The notes beneath the pieces are model-generated. The model was not told where the DNA came from. It saw only the letters and a list, made by a program, of their open reading frames with translations, and made no database searches. DNA of 64,000 nt, from assembly GCF_023476645.1 (NCBI RefSeq), contig NZ_JAMCOJ010000003.1, positions 372,001-436,000 on the forward strand. Direction: 5' to 3'. Numbering within the stretch: position 1 is the first letter of the stretch; each line of letters starts with the position of its first letter. Position numbers and translations under genes: made by a program. This DNA is from Cellulophaga sp. 20_2_10 (GTDB taxonomy: Bacteria > Bacteroidota > Bacteroidia > Flavobacteriales > Flavobacteriaceae). Shown here one piece after another: positions 19,790-28,087 of this stretch.

Positions 19790-20770
19790 ATGGATACTAC
19801 GGTAACAACAGGTACAGCAGAAAGTGTTTGGAGCGGAGGAAGTAAAAATAAACCTTTAGGCGCTAGCTATGGTAAAATGATGATGTGGTTTTTCATCGTT
19901 TCTGATGCATTAACTTTTTCAGGCTTTATAGCATCTTACGGATTTTCTAGATTTAAATTTGCAGATAGCTGGCCTATTGCAGATGAAGTTTTTACACACG
20001 TACCTCTGTTTCATGGTAACTATCCAATGATTTATGTTGCAATAATGACATTTATCTTAATTATGTCTTCTGTAACTATGGTGCTAGCTGTAGACGCAGG
20101 TCATAAATTACAGAAAAATAGAGTTGTATGGTATATGTTCTTTACAGTAATAGGTGGTATTATTTTCTTAAGCTCACAAGCTTGGGAATGGGCTACTTTT
20201 ATTAAAGGAGATTTTGGAGCTATTGAAACAAAAGGTGGTAGAATACTACAGTTTGTTAAAGCAGATACAGGCGAAAGAGCAGCGATTAGAGATTTTGCTA
20301 CGCCCTTACATGAAGAAAGAGTAGACCATACAAATAATAAAGGTGTTTGGTTCTTTGGCGAAAGCACATTGCCAGCATATTCTGTTAATGAAGTTGTAAC
20401 TGGTTTTAAGGCAGATTCTAATATTTTAGTTAGAGTAGAAAATATTAATGAAGACGGGCATAAAATAGTTTTAACTAGAGATGAGTCTTTAAAAAGATTA
20501 GCTGGTTCTAAATACGTTGTAGAAGGAGCAAACCTTATACACAATGAGTACGGAAGCAGATTGTTTGCAGATTTCTTTTTCTTTATTACAGGTTTTCACG
20601 GTTTTCACGTTTTTACTGGAGTACTTTTAAATGTTATTGTTTTCTTTAATGTTATTATAGGTACTTACGAACGTAGAAAACATTATGAAATGGTGGAAAA
20701 AGTAGGTCTTTATTGGCACTTTGTAGATTTAGTTTGGGTATTTGTATTTACCTTCTTTTACTTGGTATAA
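19790..20770 (+). CDS. Heme-copper oxidase subunit III, long form with hydrophilic insert
   Basis: This 326-residue subunit III has N-terminal helices (KMMMWFFIVSDALTFSGFIASY), then a roughly 110-residue hydrophilic stretch (about residues 140-250), then two C-terminal helices with GFHGFHVFTG and YWHFVDLVWVFVFTFFYLV. The insert falls in a loop between membrane helices and is absent from the short paralogue upstream. The start is ATG at 19790; TTG at 19784 is two codons upstream. It probably belongs to the same oxidase complex as subunit IV, which follows at 48 bases. Confidence 0.88.
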   Translation: MDTTVTTGTAESVWSGGSKNKPLGASYGKMMMWFFIVSDALTFSGFIASYGFSRFKFADSWPIADEVFTHVPLFHGNYPMIYVAIMTFILIMSSVTMVLAVDAGHKLQKNRVVWYMFFTVIGGIIFLSSQAWEWATFIKGDFGAIETKGGRILQFVKADTGERAAIRDFATPLHEERVDHTNNKGVWFFGESTLPAYSVNEVVTGFKADSNILVRVENINEDGHKIVLTRDESLKRLAGSKYVVEGANLIHNEYGSRLFADFFFFITGFHGFHVFTGVLLNVIVFFNVIIGTYERRKHYEMVEKVGLYWHFVDLVWVFVFTFFYLV

Positions 20771-20818
20771 TAGCAGTTTTAAAAAAAAATTACATTACGT
20801 ATAATAATATAGTATAAA

Positions 20819-21259
20819 ATGGCACACGAACATAAATTAGCGATTTTTAGAGGAAGATTAAAGTTTAAGGATAACATCCAGAAAATTTGGGGCGTTTTAA
20901 TATTCTTATCATTAGTAACTTTAGTAGAAGTTATTTTAGGTATTTATAAACCATCAATTTTAATGAAACCATTAATTTCTGCTTTTGAGCCTGGTTTATT
21001 AGGTTCTACAATGAATTTTTTATTATCTCCGTTTATTTACTTAAAACCCCTAAACTTAATATTTATAGTATTAACTTTAGTAAAAGCATATTACATTGCT
21101 TGGGACTTTATGCACTTACGTGATGAGAAAAAAGGATTTCGTAGAGCTATTGTTTGGATTCCAGTATTTTTAATTAGTTACATAGTATTTATTCTATTAA
21201 CTGAAGGAAGTTATATTTTTGATATTTACCATAGTGGTTTCGTTAAGTGGAACTTCTAA
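20819..21259 (+). CDS. Cytochrome c oxidase subunit IV family protein
   Basis: This 146-residue protein has three hydrophobic helices (about 25-43, 75-93, 112-132). Between helices two and three lies the family signature AYYIAWDFMHLRDEKKGFR. Prokaryotic subunit IV is a small accessory subunit of aa3/caa3 oxidases. It lies directly after the long subunit III gene and ends at a strong terminator. Confidence 0.85.
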   Translation: MAHEHKLAIFRGRLKFKDNIQKIWGVLIFLSLVTLVEVILGIYKPSILMKPLISAFEPGLLGSTMNFLLSPFIYLKPLNLIFIVLTLVKAYYIAWDFMHLRDEKKGFRRAIVWIPVFLISYIVFILLTEGSYIFDIYHSGFVKWNF

Positions 21260-21284
21260 TATTATGCATCATTTAACAATATAT

Positions 21285-21312
21285 AAAGACGGTTTTTAAG
21301 CCGTCTTTTTTA
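21285..21312 (+). terminator. Intrinsic terminator after oxidase subunit IV
   Basis: AAAGACGG (21285-21292) pairs with CCGTCTTT (21301-21308); the stem extends inward with a G-U pair. Following T residues overlap the next gene's -7 element. Confidence 0.8.
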
Positions 21313-21318
21313 TTTTTG
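21311..21318 (+). promoter_or_regulatory. -7 element fused to the upstream terminator tail
   Basis: TATTTTTG begins inside the T tract of the preceding terminator and ends 7 bases before the ATG at 21326, predicting a near-leaderless mRNA. Confidence 0.55.
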
Positions 21319-21325
21319 TACTATT

Positions 21326-21955
21326 ATGAAAAAAACATTTGTAATGGTAGTTTTATTTATACTACCAATTCTTGCTTATCTATTTTTTGCTTCGGGAATT
21401 CACGAATTTGGTAGGCTCCCAGTACTTACTTCTAAGGTGGGGGAGCTAACTGGTTTTGCTACAGAAACCCAGCTTAAAAACAAAATAACTATTCTTGGTT
21501 TTTTAGGTACTAATGTAGACCAGCAAAAAGGGACGGCATTTAATTTAAATCAGAAAATATACAAACACTTTTTTGAGTTCAAAGATTTTCAATTTGTAAT
21601 GGTTGTTGGTAAGGGACAAGAACAAGAGGTTGAAGAATTAAAAAAACAACTAGCTGTTTTAGCAGATATTAAGAATTGGAAGTTTGTTTATGGTGATAAA
21701 GATCAGATTCAATCTTTCTACGGTCAACTAAAAACGGATATTACCTTAAAGGACGATTTAAGTACGCCTTATGTGTTTATTATAGATAAAGATTTAAGTC
21801 TGCGTGGTAGAAGAGATGATGAGGATGAAGGCACTAAATATGGTTTTAATACTGTTTCTGTGGCAGAGCTTAATAATAAGATGGTGGATGATGTTAAAAT
21901 TATTTTAGCAGAATACCGTATGGCTTTAAAGAAAAATAACGCGGAGCGTAAGTAG
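21326..21955 (+). CDS. Membrane-anchored thioredoxin-fold-like protein lacking cysteines
   Basis: I recognise no named family with certainty. The 209-residue protein has an N-terminal membrane anchor (about 4-22) and a soluble part that parallels its neighbour Sco: KITILGFLGTN where Sco has YIVEFFFTSC, FQFVMVVGKG, a WKFVYGD segment, and YVFIIDKDLSLRGRRDDEDEG like the Sco ending. No cysteine is present anywhere, so it cannot bind copper as Sco does. It is immediately upstream of the sco gene (17-base gap). A non-redox partner or scaffold in oxidase assembly is a reasonable guess. Confidence 0.7.
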   Translation: MKKTFVMVVLFILPILAYLFFASGIHEFGRLPVLTSKVGELTGFATETQLKNKITILGFLGTNVDQQKGTAFNLNQKIYKHFFEFKDFQFVMVVGKGQEQEVEELKKQLAVLADIKNWKFVYGDKDQIQSFYGQLKTDITLKDDLSTPYVFIIDKDLSLRGRRDDEDEGTKYGFNTVSVAELNNKMVDDVKIILAEYRMALKKNNAERK

Positions 21956-21972
21956 AACTAAACTCTATTTTT

Positions 21973-22701
21973 ATGAAAAAGAATAATTACAACTACATCT
22001 GGATTTCGTTTATAATATTAGTTTTTGGAATAATTTTTATACCAAAGATTATTGATAGAATAAATAGTGGCCAGGTTGTGGAAAATGACCGTATGAACAA
22101 GAAGGATAATAAAGGTAATTTGGCTTATGTAGAAATTGACGGCAATAAAAAAAGAGTTCCAGATTTTACATTTATTAATCAGGATAGCTTGGTGGTGTCT
22201 AATAGAGATTACTTAGGTAAAGTTTATATTGTCGAATTCTTCTTTACTTCTTGCCCTTCTATTTGTCCTATAATGACAAAAAATTTAGTTCAAATACAGA
22301 ACGATTTTAAAGGGTTGGAAAATTTTGGTATTGCTTCTTTCTCTATAGATCCAGAACATGATACACCAACAAAGTTAAAAACATATTCAGAGGCCAATGG
22401 TATAACTAATTTAGATTGGCATTTAATGACCGGTGATAGGGATGAGATATACGAATTAGCAAACAAAGGTTTTAATATATTTGCACAAGAAAATTCTAGT
22501 GTGCCTGGAGGTTTTGAGCATTCTGGTTTATTTGCTTTGGTAGATAAAAGAGGATTTATACGTTCAAGGGTAGATGAGTTTGGAAACCCTATTATCTACT
22601 ATAGGGGAACAATCTCTGAGGAAGAAGGGGCTAATGATGAAGGCGAAAAAGAACAAATTGGTATATTAAAAGAGGATATTAAAAAATTGTTGAATGAGTA
22701 A
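21973..22701 (+). CDS. SCO1/SenC family copper chaperone
   Basis: This 242-residue protein is anchored by one N-terminal helix (about 8-25) with a periplasmic thioredoxin fold. The copper ligands are present: CPSIC (Cys94 and Cys98) and His183 in FEHSGLFALVDKRG. SIDPEHDTP is the usual downstream motif. Sco proteins deliver copper to, or reduce, the CuA site of cytochrome oxidase. Its 3' end overlaps the DUF420 gene by 8 bases. Confidence 0.93.
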   Translation: MKKNNYNYIWISFIILVFGIIFIPKIIDRINSGQVVENDRMNKKDNKGNLAYVEIDGNKKRVPDFTFINQDSLVVSNRDYLGKVYIVEFFFTSCPSICPIMTKNLVQIQNDFKGLENFGIASFSIDPEHDTPTKLKTYSEANGITNLDWHLMTGDRDEIYELANKGFNIFAQENSSVPGGFEHSGLFALVDKRGFIRSRVDEFGNPIIYYRGTISEEEGANDEGEKEQIGILKEDIKKLLNE

Positions 22702-23233
22702 CGTTGATCATTTAAACTCTAAAGAGAAAAGATTTAATAAGATAATTACAGTTGTCTCTATTATTGTACCGGTGGTTGTAGCTCTTTTATTTGGTTATAA
22801 AATACCTGACGCAGAGCCTTTGTCTTTTTTACCTCCAATTTACGCATCTGTTAATGGTTTAACTGCGGTGTTTTTAATTGCAGCAGTTTTGGCTATAAAA
22901 AACGGTAAGCAAAAATTACATCAAAATTTAATGACGAGCTGTATCGTGTTTTCACTGGCTTTTTTAGTAATGTATATTGCTTATCATATGACATCTGAAT
23001 CTACATCGTTTGGTGGCGAGGGTGTTGTTAAATATATTTATTTGTTTATCTTAATAACGCATATAATATTATCTATTATAATAATTCCATTAGTTATGAA
23101 AACCTACGCTAAAGCATATTTAAAGCAATATGATGCGCATAGAAAATTAGCTAAAATAACATTCCCTATATGGCTTTATGTTGCTGTAACGGGTGTTGTG
23201 GTTTATGTAATGATATCTCCGTATTACGTTTAA
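22694..23233 (+). CDS. DUF420 family membrane protein (CtaM-like)
   Basis: This 179-residue protein has five membrane helices, with KLHQNLMTSCIVFSLAFLVMYIAYH, THIILSIIIIPLVMKTYAKAY and HRKLAKITFPIWLYVAVTGVVVYVM typical of DUF420. In Firmicutes the DUF420 protein CtaM/YozB is required for heme-copper oxidase activity. Overlap with sco supports a matching role here, although that function is transferred from distant homologues. The His and Tyr residues in the helices are conserved-looking. Confidence 0.88.
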   Translation: MSNVDHLNSKEKRFNKIITVVSIIVPVVVALLFGYKIPDAEPLSFLPPIYASVNGLTAVFLIAAVLAIKNGKQKLHQNLMTSCIVFSLAFLVMYIAYHMTSESTSFGGEGVVKYIYLFILITHIILSIIIIPLVMKTYAKAYLKQYDAHRKLAKITFPIWLYVAVTGVVVYVMISPYYV

Positions 23234-23244
23234 ATTTAATTGTA

Positions 23245-23457
23245 ATGAAAAAACTATTCTTTTTAGTGTTTGTAGCTGCACTCCTAGTGCCACAAGTATC
23301 AGAGGCACAATGTGCAATGTGTAGAGCCGTTTTAGAGAGCGAGGGTAATGTTGCTGTAGCACAAGGAGTAAACAATGGTATAAAATACCTGATGGCAGTA
23401 CCTTATGTTTTAGTTGGAGTTTTATTTTACTTTGTTTATAGAAAAATGAAAGCTTAG
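23245..23457 (+). CDS. 70-residue membrane protein with exported CxxC
   Basis: The ATG at 23245 gives a signal peptide (about 1-21, ending SEAQ) followed at once by CAMC, then a short soluble stretch (CRAVLESEGNVAVAQGVNNGIKYLM) and a C-terminal helix (about 47-65, VPYVLVGVLFYFVYRKMKA). It is 11 bases downstream of the DUF420 gene and last in the oxidase-assembly run. The exported CxxC next to Sco suggests a metal or thiol role, but I recognise no characterised family. Upstream in-frame codons extend into DUF420 and are unlikely to be used. Confidence 0.8.
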   Translation: MKKLFFLVFVAALLVPQVSEAQCAMCRAVLESEGNVAVAQGVNNGIKYLMAVPYVLVGVLFYFVYRKMKA

Positions 23458-23692
23458 TTTTAACATTGTTTTAGCATTGGTTTACTATTAAAATTAGTTT
23501 CTTAGTGTTTCATTAGTAGTATGTTACTGTATTTTATTGCCTTCTTAATTACTTGTTAATTGTAATTATTTAAGATGTTTGATCAGGTTGTTTCTTAATT
23601 TTAACATTTTTTTCACATTTTAATTGTAACTAAATATAAGTTGGGTAGTCTTACAGTTGTACAAACGTGCATAGCCAAAAAAACGAACACCA

Positions 23693-24394
23693 ATGATAGA
23701 AATTAAAGACCTTCATAAGTCTTATAAAATGGGTAACAATTCGTTACATGTTTTAAAAGGTATAAATTTTAATGTAAAAGAGGGAGAACTTGTTGCCATA
23801 ATGGGTTCTTCTGGATCTGGAAAATCTACACTTCTAAATATCTTAGGAATGTTAGATGTTTTAGATGAAGGATCTTACACGCTAGATGGTGTGCCAATCG
23901 TTGATCTTAACGAAACAAAAGCGGCAAAATATAGAAATAAATTTTTAGGATTTATTTTTCAATCATTCAATCTTATCAATTATAAAAGTGCAGCAGAAAA
24001 TGTAGCACTTCCTTTATACTACCAAGGCGTTGGAAGAAAAGAACGTCAAGAAAAAGCACTCAAATATTTAGAACAAGTAGGTTTAAAGCAATGGGCAGGT
24101 CACTTGCCTAGCGAGCTTTCTGGTGGACAAAAACAGCGTGTTGCAATTGCAAGAGCTTTGGCTGCAGAACCAAAAGTTTTAATGGCAGATGAGCCTACTG
24201 GTGCTTTAGATAGTAAAACATCTTACGAGGTTATGGATCTTATTCAAAAGATTAATGACGCAGGGAACACTATCTTAATTGTTACTCACGAACCAGATAT
24301 TGCAGATATGTGTAAGCGTATTGTGCATTTAAAAGATGGTGTAATAGTAGAAGATAAAATAGTGGACCAAGTAAGAGCTTCGCAATATGTTTAG
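23693..24394 (+). CDS. ABC transporter ATPase, MacB/LolD type
   Basis: This 233-residue ATPase has all motifs: Walker A GSSGSGKS (about 38-45), Q-loop FQSFNL, signature LSGGQKQR (about 141-148), Walker B VLMADEPTGALD and switch His in VTHEP. It is of the LolD/MacB/FtsE class, which works with FtsX-type permeases in mechanotransmission rather than substrate threading. It overlaps the first permease gene by 8 bases and starts a five-gene operon. Confidence 0.93.
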   Translation: MIEIKDLHKSYKMGNNSLHVLKGINFNVKEGELVAIMGSSGSGKSTLLNILGMLDVLDEGSYTLDGVPIVDLNETKAAKYRNKFLGFIFQSFNLINYKSAAENVALPLYYQGVGRKERQEKALKYLEQVGLKQWAGHLPSELSGGQKQRVAIARALAAEPKVLMADEPTGALDSKTSYEVMDLIQKINDAGNTILIVTHEPDIADMCKRIVHLKDGVIVEDKIVDQVRASQYV

Positions 24395-25616
24395 TAGAGA
24401 CGCTTGGAAAGAGATTTTTGAAACCATTCAGAAAAATAAACTTAGAACATTTTTATCTGGTTTTACTGTAGCTATAGGTATCTTCATTTTTGTAGTACTC
24501 TATGGTTTTGGTAACGGATTAACAAATACGTTCGCTAAATTTTTTGGTGATGATGCCACCAATGTATTTTTTATTTTTCCAGGTAGAACCTCTGTGCCAT
24601 ATTCTGGTTATAAGGCAAACAGACAAATTGAGTTTGATAATGATGATCTAGCGGACATTGAAAAAAACTTTGCAATGTTTGTAGACTATATAACACCTAG
24701 AATTAGCAGAAATGGTCTTGTAAAGTATAAAAACGAATCTAACAATTATGGTAATATGGGTGTTGCCCCTTCTCATCAATACAGTGAGAAGACTATAATG
24801 ATGAAAGGGAGATATATTAACGATCAAGATTTAAAAGATAAAACCAAATATGCTGTTATTGGTAGACTGGTAGAACGAGATTTGTTTAAGGATGAGGATG
24901 CTCTTGGTAAATATATAGATATTGGAGGTAGTTCTTTTAAGGTTATTGGCGTTTTTCAGGATGATGGCGGAGATAATGAAGAACGAAAAATTTATATTCC
25001 CTACACCACAAGACAACTTATAGAGAAAAATACAGATAAAATAGATCAGATGGTTTTAGGCTTTAAGCCACAGATAGGCTATTCTGGGGCAATGTCTTTA
25101 GAGCGTAGTTTAGAAAAATACCTAAAGAGTAAAAAGTTTATCAATCCTAATGATGAAAACGGAATTTTTATAAGAAACATTGCGGATCAGTTAAAGCAGA
25201 ATCAGCAATTGGCAAGTGTATTACAATTAATAGTTTCTTTTGTTGCATTTGGTACTATCATAGCAGGGATTATTGGTATTAGTAATATTATGGTTTTTGT
25301 GGTTAAAGAGCGTACCAAAGAGTTAGGAATACGTAAAGCGTTAGGAGCAACTCCAAAATCTGTAATAAGCACTATTTTATTAGAATCTATTTTTATAACC
25401 ACAATTTCTGGTTTTATAGGAATGTTGCTCGGTACGGTATTGTTAAATGCTATGGGAGATACCTTAGAAGATTATTTTATAACCGACCCATATATTGATA
25501 CCGGTATTGCAGTTTTTGCAACTATATTATTAATTATATGTGGAGCACTTGCAGGATATGTGCCAGCTAGAAAAGCTGCCAAGATTAAACCAATTGTAGC
25601 ATTAAGAGACGAATAG
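24387..25616 (+). CDS. MacB-like ABC permease, first copy
   Basis: This 409-residue permease has an N-terminal helix (about 20-40), a large periplasmic MacB_PCD domain (about 45-235), and three C-terminal helices (about 283-305, 330-355, 370-390) of the FtsX fold. The cytoplasmic motif VKERTKELGIRKALGATPKSV is diagnostic. It probably forms a heterodimer with the next gene's product. Confidence 0.9.
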   Translation: MFSRDAWKEIFETIQKNKLRTFLSGFTVAIGIFIFVVLYGFGNGLTNTFAKFFGDDATNVFFIFPGRTSVPYSGYKANRQIEFDNDDLADIEKNFAMFVDYITPRISRNGLVKYKNESNNYGNMGVAPSHQYSEKTIMMKGRYINDQDLKDKTKYAVIGRLVERDLFKDEDALGKYIDIGGSSFKVIGVFQDDGGDNEERKIYIPYTTRQLIEKNTDKIDQMVLGFKPQIGYSGAMSLERSLEKYLKSKKFINPNDENGIFIRNIADQLKQNQQLASVLQLIVSFVAFGTIIAGIIGISNIMVFVVKERTKELGIRKALGATPKSVISTILLESIFITTISGFIGMLLGTVLLNAMGDTLEDYFITDPYIDTGIAVFATILLIICGALAGYVPARKAAKIKPIVALRDE

Positions 25617-25617
25617 T

Positions 25618-26880
25618 ATGAAATTTATATTTAGTAGTAATACTTGGCAAGAAATTTTTGGTTCTATCGGAAAAAATAAAACCAGAACAGCAATAACTGT
25701 AATAGGTGTATTGTGGGGTATATTTATTTATATAGCCCTTGCGGGTGCAGCAAAAGGCTTAGATAATGGATTTGAACGTGCTTTTGAGAGTACAGCAATG
25801 AACAGTATGTTTGTATGGGCTCAAAGTACAAGTATGCCATATGAAGGGTATAAGACAGGTCGTTCTTTACAACTTAAATTGTCAGATGTAAATACATTAA
25901 AAAATAGAATCCCTGAGATACAATATATAGCGCCAAGAAATGCAAAAGGTGTTTTTGGTGGTAGTCAAGCTGCTGTAGTAAGAGGTCAAAAAACGGGCAA
26001 TGCACCAGTGTATGGAGATTTTCCGATCTACACTAAAATAGCAACTAAAAAAATATATGATGGAGGTCGTTTTATAAACGATGAAGATATAGAACAGGCA
26101 AGAAAGGTTGTGGTTATTGGGGAGCGTACACAAAAAGAAATTTTTGAAGAAGATGAAAATCCAATAGGGGAATTTATTAGAGTAGATAATATTTATTTTC
26201 AAATAGTAGGAGTGCATAAATTTGTTCCTGGTGGTGGTTTTGAAAGCGATACAGATATGTACATACCATATTCAACTTATAAAAAATTATACAATACTGG
26301 AGAAAATGTAGATTGGCTTACTATTGCTGCTTATGATGACGCAGATGTTATACAAGCAGAAAAGGATGTTAAGGCTGTTTTAAAAAGCATACATAATGTT
26401 AATCCTGAGGATGAAAGAGCTATTGGAGCCTTTAACTTAGGAGAAATATTTAATAGAATTACTGGTTTTGCAAAGGGACTTACGTTTTTATCACTTATAG
26501 TAGGTATTGCAACAATTTTAGCAGGTGTAATTAGTATTGGGAACATCTTACTAATATCAGTTAAAGAGCGTACTAAAGAATTGGGAATTAGACGTGCATT
26601 GGGAGCAACGCCAAAAGAAGTGCGTAACTTAATTATATTAGAATCTGTTTTTTTAACAGTTATTTCTGGTATTATGGGTATTGTATTAGGAGCATTAGTA
26701 TTGTATGGTATAGATGCCGCCACGCAAGATACAGATATGCCGTACACCAACCCAACCCTGCCAATATCTTATGTGTTAGGTGCATTGGGTATTATGGTGT
26801 TTTTAGGAACACTAATAGGATTAATACCTGCGCAAAGAGCAGTAAGTATTAAACCAATAGATGCATTAAGAGAAGAGTAA
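25618..26880 (+). CDS. MacB-like ABC permease, second copy
   Basis: This 420-residue paralogue of the preceding permease starts one base after its stop codon. It has the same layout: N-terminal helix (about 19-40), periplasmic MacB_PCD domain, then three helices with VKERTKELGIRRALGATPKEV and a final PAQRAVSIKPIDALREE. Two permeases with one ATPase imply a heterodimeric transporter core. The substrate cannot be read from sequence. Confidence 0.9.
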   Translation: MKFIFSSNTWQEIFGSIGKNKTRTAITVIGVLWGIFIYIALAGAAKGLDNGFERAFESTAMNSMFVWAQSTSMPYEGYKTGRSLQLKLSDVNTLKNRIPEIQYIAPRNAKGVFGGSQAAVVRGQKTGNAPVYGDFPIYTKIATKKIYDGGRFINDEDIEQARKVVVIGERTQKEIFEEDENPIGEFIRVDNIYFQIVGVHKFVPGGGFESDTDMYIPYSTYKKLYNTGENVDWLTIAAYDDADVIQAEKDVKAVLKSIHNVNPEDERAIGAFNLGEIFNRITGFAKGLTFLSLIVGIATILAGVISIGNILLISVKERTKELGIRRALGATPKEVRNLIILESVFLTVISGIMGIVLGALVLYGIDAATQDTDMPYTNPTLPISYVLGALGIMVFLGTLIGLIPAQRAVSIKPIDALREE

Positions 26881-26917
26881 AAAAAATCATAAACTAAATA
26901 TAACTAAATCAATCAAA

Positions 26918-28051
26918 ATGAATAAAGTGCTAAAATATATACTAATAGCAGTAGCTGTATTGGCTGTATTGTGGGCGGCTGCCTTCTTTATTAAAACAAA
27001 TAGTAAGTCTTCAATTTCTTATGAAACACAAAAGCCATTTATTGCTAGTATAGAAAAAAAATCTGTTGCAACAGGTAAGGTTGTTCCAGAAGAGGAAGTA
27101 GAGATTAAGCCTCAGATTTCTGGTATTATAGAAAAAATATATCTAGAAGAAGGTGTAGAAGTTAAATCTGGCGATTTAATAGCGGTAATTAAAGTTGTTC
27201 CTAACGAGCAATCTTTAAACCAAGCTAGTGGTAGAGTAAAAACTGCTCAGTTAGGTTTAAATAATGTAAAGTTAGAGTTCGAAAGAAATAAATCTTTGTT
27301 TGAAAAAGACGTAATTTCTAAACAAGATTATGATAATATAAAATTAAGATACGACCAAGCAAGACAAGATGTATCCAATGCACAATCAGATTATCAAATT
27401 ATAAGAAAAGGTTCTGCAGGTGGTTCTTCTAGTGCAAATACAAACATTAGAGCAACTGTAAGTGGTACAATTCTAGAGATTCCTGTAGAAGAAGGTGATC
27501 AGGTAATTGAAAGTAATAACTTTAACGATGGTACAACTATAGCATCTATTGCCGATCTTAAAAAAATGATTTTTGAGGGTAAAGTTGATGAGGGAGAAGT
27601 TGGTAAACTTAAAGTTGGTATGCCATTAAAGGTTAGTTTAGGAGCTGTAGATGATAAAGAGTTTGATGCTAAACTTAGATTTATTGCACCAAAAGGAGTT
27701 GAAGAAACTGGAGCTGTACAATTTAAAATTGAAGGTGAAGTAGTTATAGATGATAGCGTAATGATACGTGCTGGTTATAGTGCAAATGCATCTTTTATTT
27801 TAGAAAAGAAGGATGATATTTTGGTTTTGCCAGAGGCTTTATTACAATTTGATAAAAACACTGATAAACCTTTCGTACAGGTCGCAATTGGAGATCAAAA
27901 ATTTGAACGTAGAGAAGTTAAAATAGGTATTTCTGATGGTGTTAATGTTGAGATTCTTTCAGGTATAACAGAAGAAGATGCTGTTAAAATTTGGAATAAG
28001 ACAGAGCCTATTAAAAAAGGTGATGATGACGAAAAAACTACGGAAGAGTAG
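26918..28051 (+). CDS. Periplasmic adaptor (membrane fusion protein), MacA-like
   Basis: This 377-residue protein has an N-terminal membrane anchor (about 6-23), a split biotinyl/lipoyl-like domain (VEIKPQISGIIEKIYLEEGVEVKSGDLIAVI and ATVSGTILEIPVEEGDQVIE), a coiled-coil hairpin (about 105-160), and beta-barrel and membrane-proximal domains after residue 200. MacA-type adaptors bridge the ABC permease and the TolC channel. It lies between the permease and TolC genes as expected. Confidence 0.9.
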   Translation: MNKVLKYILIAVAVLAVLWAAAFFIKTNSKSSISYETQKPFIASIEKKSVATGKVVPEEEVEIKPQISGIIEKIYLEEGVEVKSGDLIAVIKVVPNEQSLNQASGRVKTAQLGLNNVKLEFERNKSLFEKDVISKQDYDNIKLRYDQARQDVSNAQSDYQIIRKGSAGGSSSANTNIRATVSGTILEIPVEEGDQVIESNNFNDGTTIASIADLKKMIFEGKVDEGEVGKLKVGMPLKVSLGAVDDKEFDAKLRFIAPKGVEETGAVQFKIEGEVVIDDSVMIRAGYSANASFILEKKDDILVLPEALLQFDKNTDKPFVQVAIGDQKFERREVKIGISDGVNVEILSGITEEDAVKIWNKTEPIKKGDDDEKTTEE

Positions 28052-28087
28052 TCGTACATAAAAACTAAAATCATCAATACAATACAT

